From positions 1 through 7,040 of the forward strand of contig CANMQR010000027.1 in NCBI GenBank assembly GCA_947499925.1: DNA of 7,040 bases, given 5' to 3'. This stretch comes from Neisseriaceae bacterium. GTDB taxonomy: Bacteria; Pseudomonadota; Gammaproteobacteria; Burkholderiales; UBA11063. The translations under genes were made by a program, and so were the position numbers. The notes under the pieces are model-generated. The model had not been told where the DNA came from, ran no database searches, and saw only the letters and a program-made list of their open reading frames with translations. Position 1 is the first letter of the stretch. Every line of letters starts with the position of its first letter. Positions 6,319-7,040 of the stretch are shown piece by piece.

Positions 6319-7040
6319 CTTTTCCCACAATCTTCGACAATTTAATAAGTAAATCTTCAGTTTGTTCCCAACCAATACAAGGATCAGTAATTGACAACCC
6401 ATCTAAATCAATTGTATCTACTTTTTCTACATTCTGATTACCAGATTTTAAGAAACTCTCTATCATAAATCCTTTCACCAAAGTATTAAGTTCTGGTTTT
6501 TCTTTAATACTTTCAATCACATCAAATATAACTTTTCCTTGTAGATTATGATCTTTTTTTCCATCTCTTAAGCAATTATCATGACTAACATCAATCATGA
6601 CGGCTGGGTTCTTAATTGGTGCGAAGTCAAGATGTTTCTTAACTTCGATAAGATTTTCAACAGAATAATTAGGTTCATTATTACTTCCACGTAGTACTAT
6701 ATGTACATACGGGTTGCCATCAGTTTTAACTTCATATCCATCAAGTACCGCAACATGTGAATTTTGTGCAGCTATAACACCATTTACCCCAATTTTCAGT
6801 GAGCCATGAGTTGGATTTTTCATACCAACTGGACAATCAATACTGGAGGCAAAAATACGATGTTCTTGATCTTCACTACTTCTAGCACCAATAGCAACCC
6901 AAGATAATAGCTCAAGAAATCCACGAGCATTATGCGTAAACAGCGCCTCATCCGCAATAGGCAAACCCATTTCAGTAACTTTTACCATCAGATTACGAGC
7001 GTATTTAATCCCTAAAGCTATGTCTGGAGGTAATAATGGG
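6308..7040 (-). CDS. aroG: DAHP synthase (AroG/AroF/AroH type), N-terminus beyond the window
   Basis: Condenses phosphoenolpyruvate with erythrose-4-phosphate to DAHP, the entry step to aromatic synthesis, in the cytoplasm. About 243 C-terminal residues are visible; the frame runs without a stop into the right edge (PLLPPDIALGIKYARNLMVK), so the apparent ATG at 6988 is internal. Catalytic and binding residues are kept in GARSSEDQEHR, PVGMKN, HIVLRG, DVSHDN (metal His), MIESFL (metal Glu) and SITDP (metal Asp). The loop that carries phenylalanine-feedback residues in E. coli AroG (D146, P150) reads FTHNA here, so the effector cannot be guessed from E. coli. It is about two thirds identical by eye to the interrupted copy downstream, overlaps it by 11 nt, and is probably the working isozyme of the operon. 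The TAG stop is at 6310-6308. Confidence 0.93.
   Translation of the reverse strand, partial: PLLPPDIALGIKYARNLMVKVTEMGLPIADEALFTHNARGFLELLSWVAIGARSSEDQEHRIFASSIDCPVGMKNPTHGSLKIGVNGVIAAQNSHVAVLDGYEVKTDGNPYVHIVLRGSNNEPNYSVENLIEVKKHLDFAPIKNPAVMIDVSHDNCLRDGKKDHNLQGKVIFDVIESIKEKPELNTLVKGFMIESFLKSGNQNVEKVDTIDLDGLSITDPCIGWEQTEDLLIKLSKIVGKDVL
6864..6901 (-). repeat. 38-nt exact match to 5828-5865 (partner copy)
   Basis: Partner of the direct repeat at 5828-5865, lying at the equivalent codons of the upstream, intact DAHP synthase. The two copies are 1036 nt apart, close to one gene length, as expected for a head-to-tail duplication. Confidence 0.7.

Noticed and set aside
5887..6402. Longer version of the second DAHP synthase starting at 6402
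   Set aside because: The added residues do not resemble the family N-terminus and would create a 95-nt overlap with the upstream gene. The ATG at 6318 gives the expected distance to GPCS and has its own ribosome-binding sequence.
1..7040. Mobile elements, CRISPR arrays, toxin-antitoxin or defence genes
   Set aside because: I saw no transposase motifs, terminal inverted repeats, regularly spaced repeats or small two-gene modules. Apart from short intergenic gaps, the window is filled by housekeeping genes on one strand.

Overview
The window reads like chromosomal core sequence from an AT-rich (GC about one third by eye) gammaproteobacterium. The clues are an AroA close to the enterobacterial type, an E. 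coli-like AroQ chorismate mutase, an AroG/AroF/AroH-type DAHP synthase pair, a YcbB-type L,D-transpeptidase, and tRNAs with encoded CCA ends. The protein style recalls Legionellales or Francisella-like lineages, but the sequence alone does not fix the genus. Everything supportable lies on the minus strand. There are no mobile elements, CRISPR arrays or phage genes.

Right to left, in the direction of transcription: (1) 7040-6308, the 3' two thirds of a DAHP synthase gene, cut by the window edge. (2) 6318-5275, a second, tandem DAHP synthase gene interrupted by one in-frame TAA at codon 144. (3) 5285-4713, a small prephenate-dehydratase-like protein without an ACT domain. (4) 4710-4441, a free-standing AroQ chorismate mutase. 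(5) 4428-3349, aroC. (6) 3356-2064, aroA. These six frames overlap by 8-11 nt or are separated by 2-12 nt, so they form one aromatic amino acid operon: entry into the shikimate pathway (DAHP synthase), its last two steps (AroA, AroC) and the phenylalanine branch (chorismate mutase, dehydratase). The missing middle steps (aroB, aroD, aroE, aroK) and tyrA are not in the window.

A textbook sigma70 promoter (TTGACA, 17 bp, TATAAT at 1999-1971) lies about 65 bp past the aroA stop. It drives a tRNA operon Pro(TGG)-Arg(TCT)-His(GTG) at 1929-1653. About 95 nt further on begins an exported L,D-transpeptidase gene (1557 to beyond position 1) with a peptidoglycan-binding segment and a YkuD catalytic domain.

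I see no wholly new system. The points worth a second look are the in-frame nonsense codon in an otherwise intact DAHP synthase; the tandem DAHP synthase duplication with identical 11-nt overlaps; the unfused, order-swapped, ACT-less PheA module with altered dehydratase motifs; and a T-stem mismatch in tRNA-Pro.
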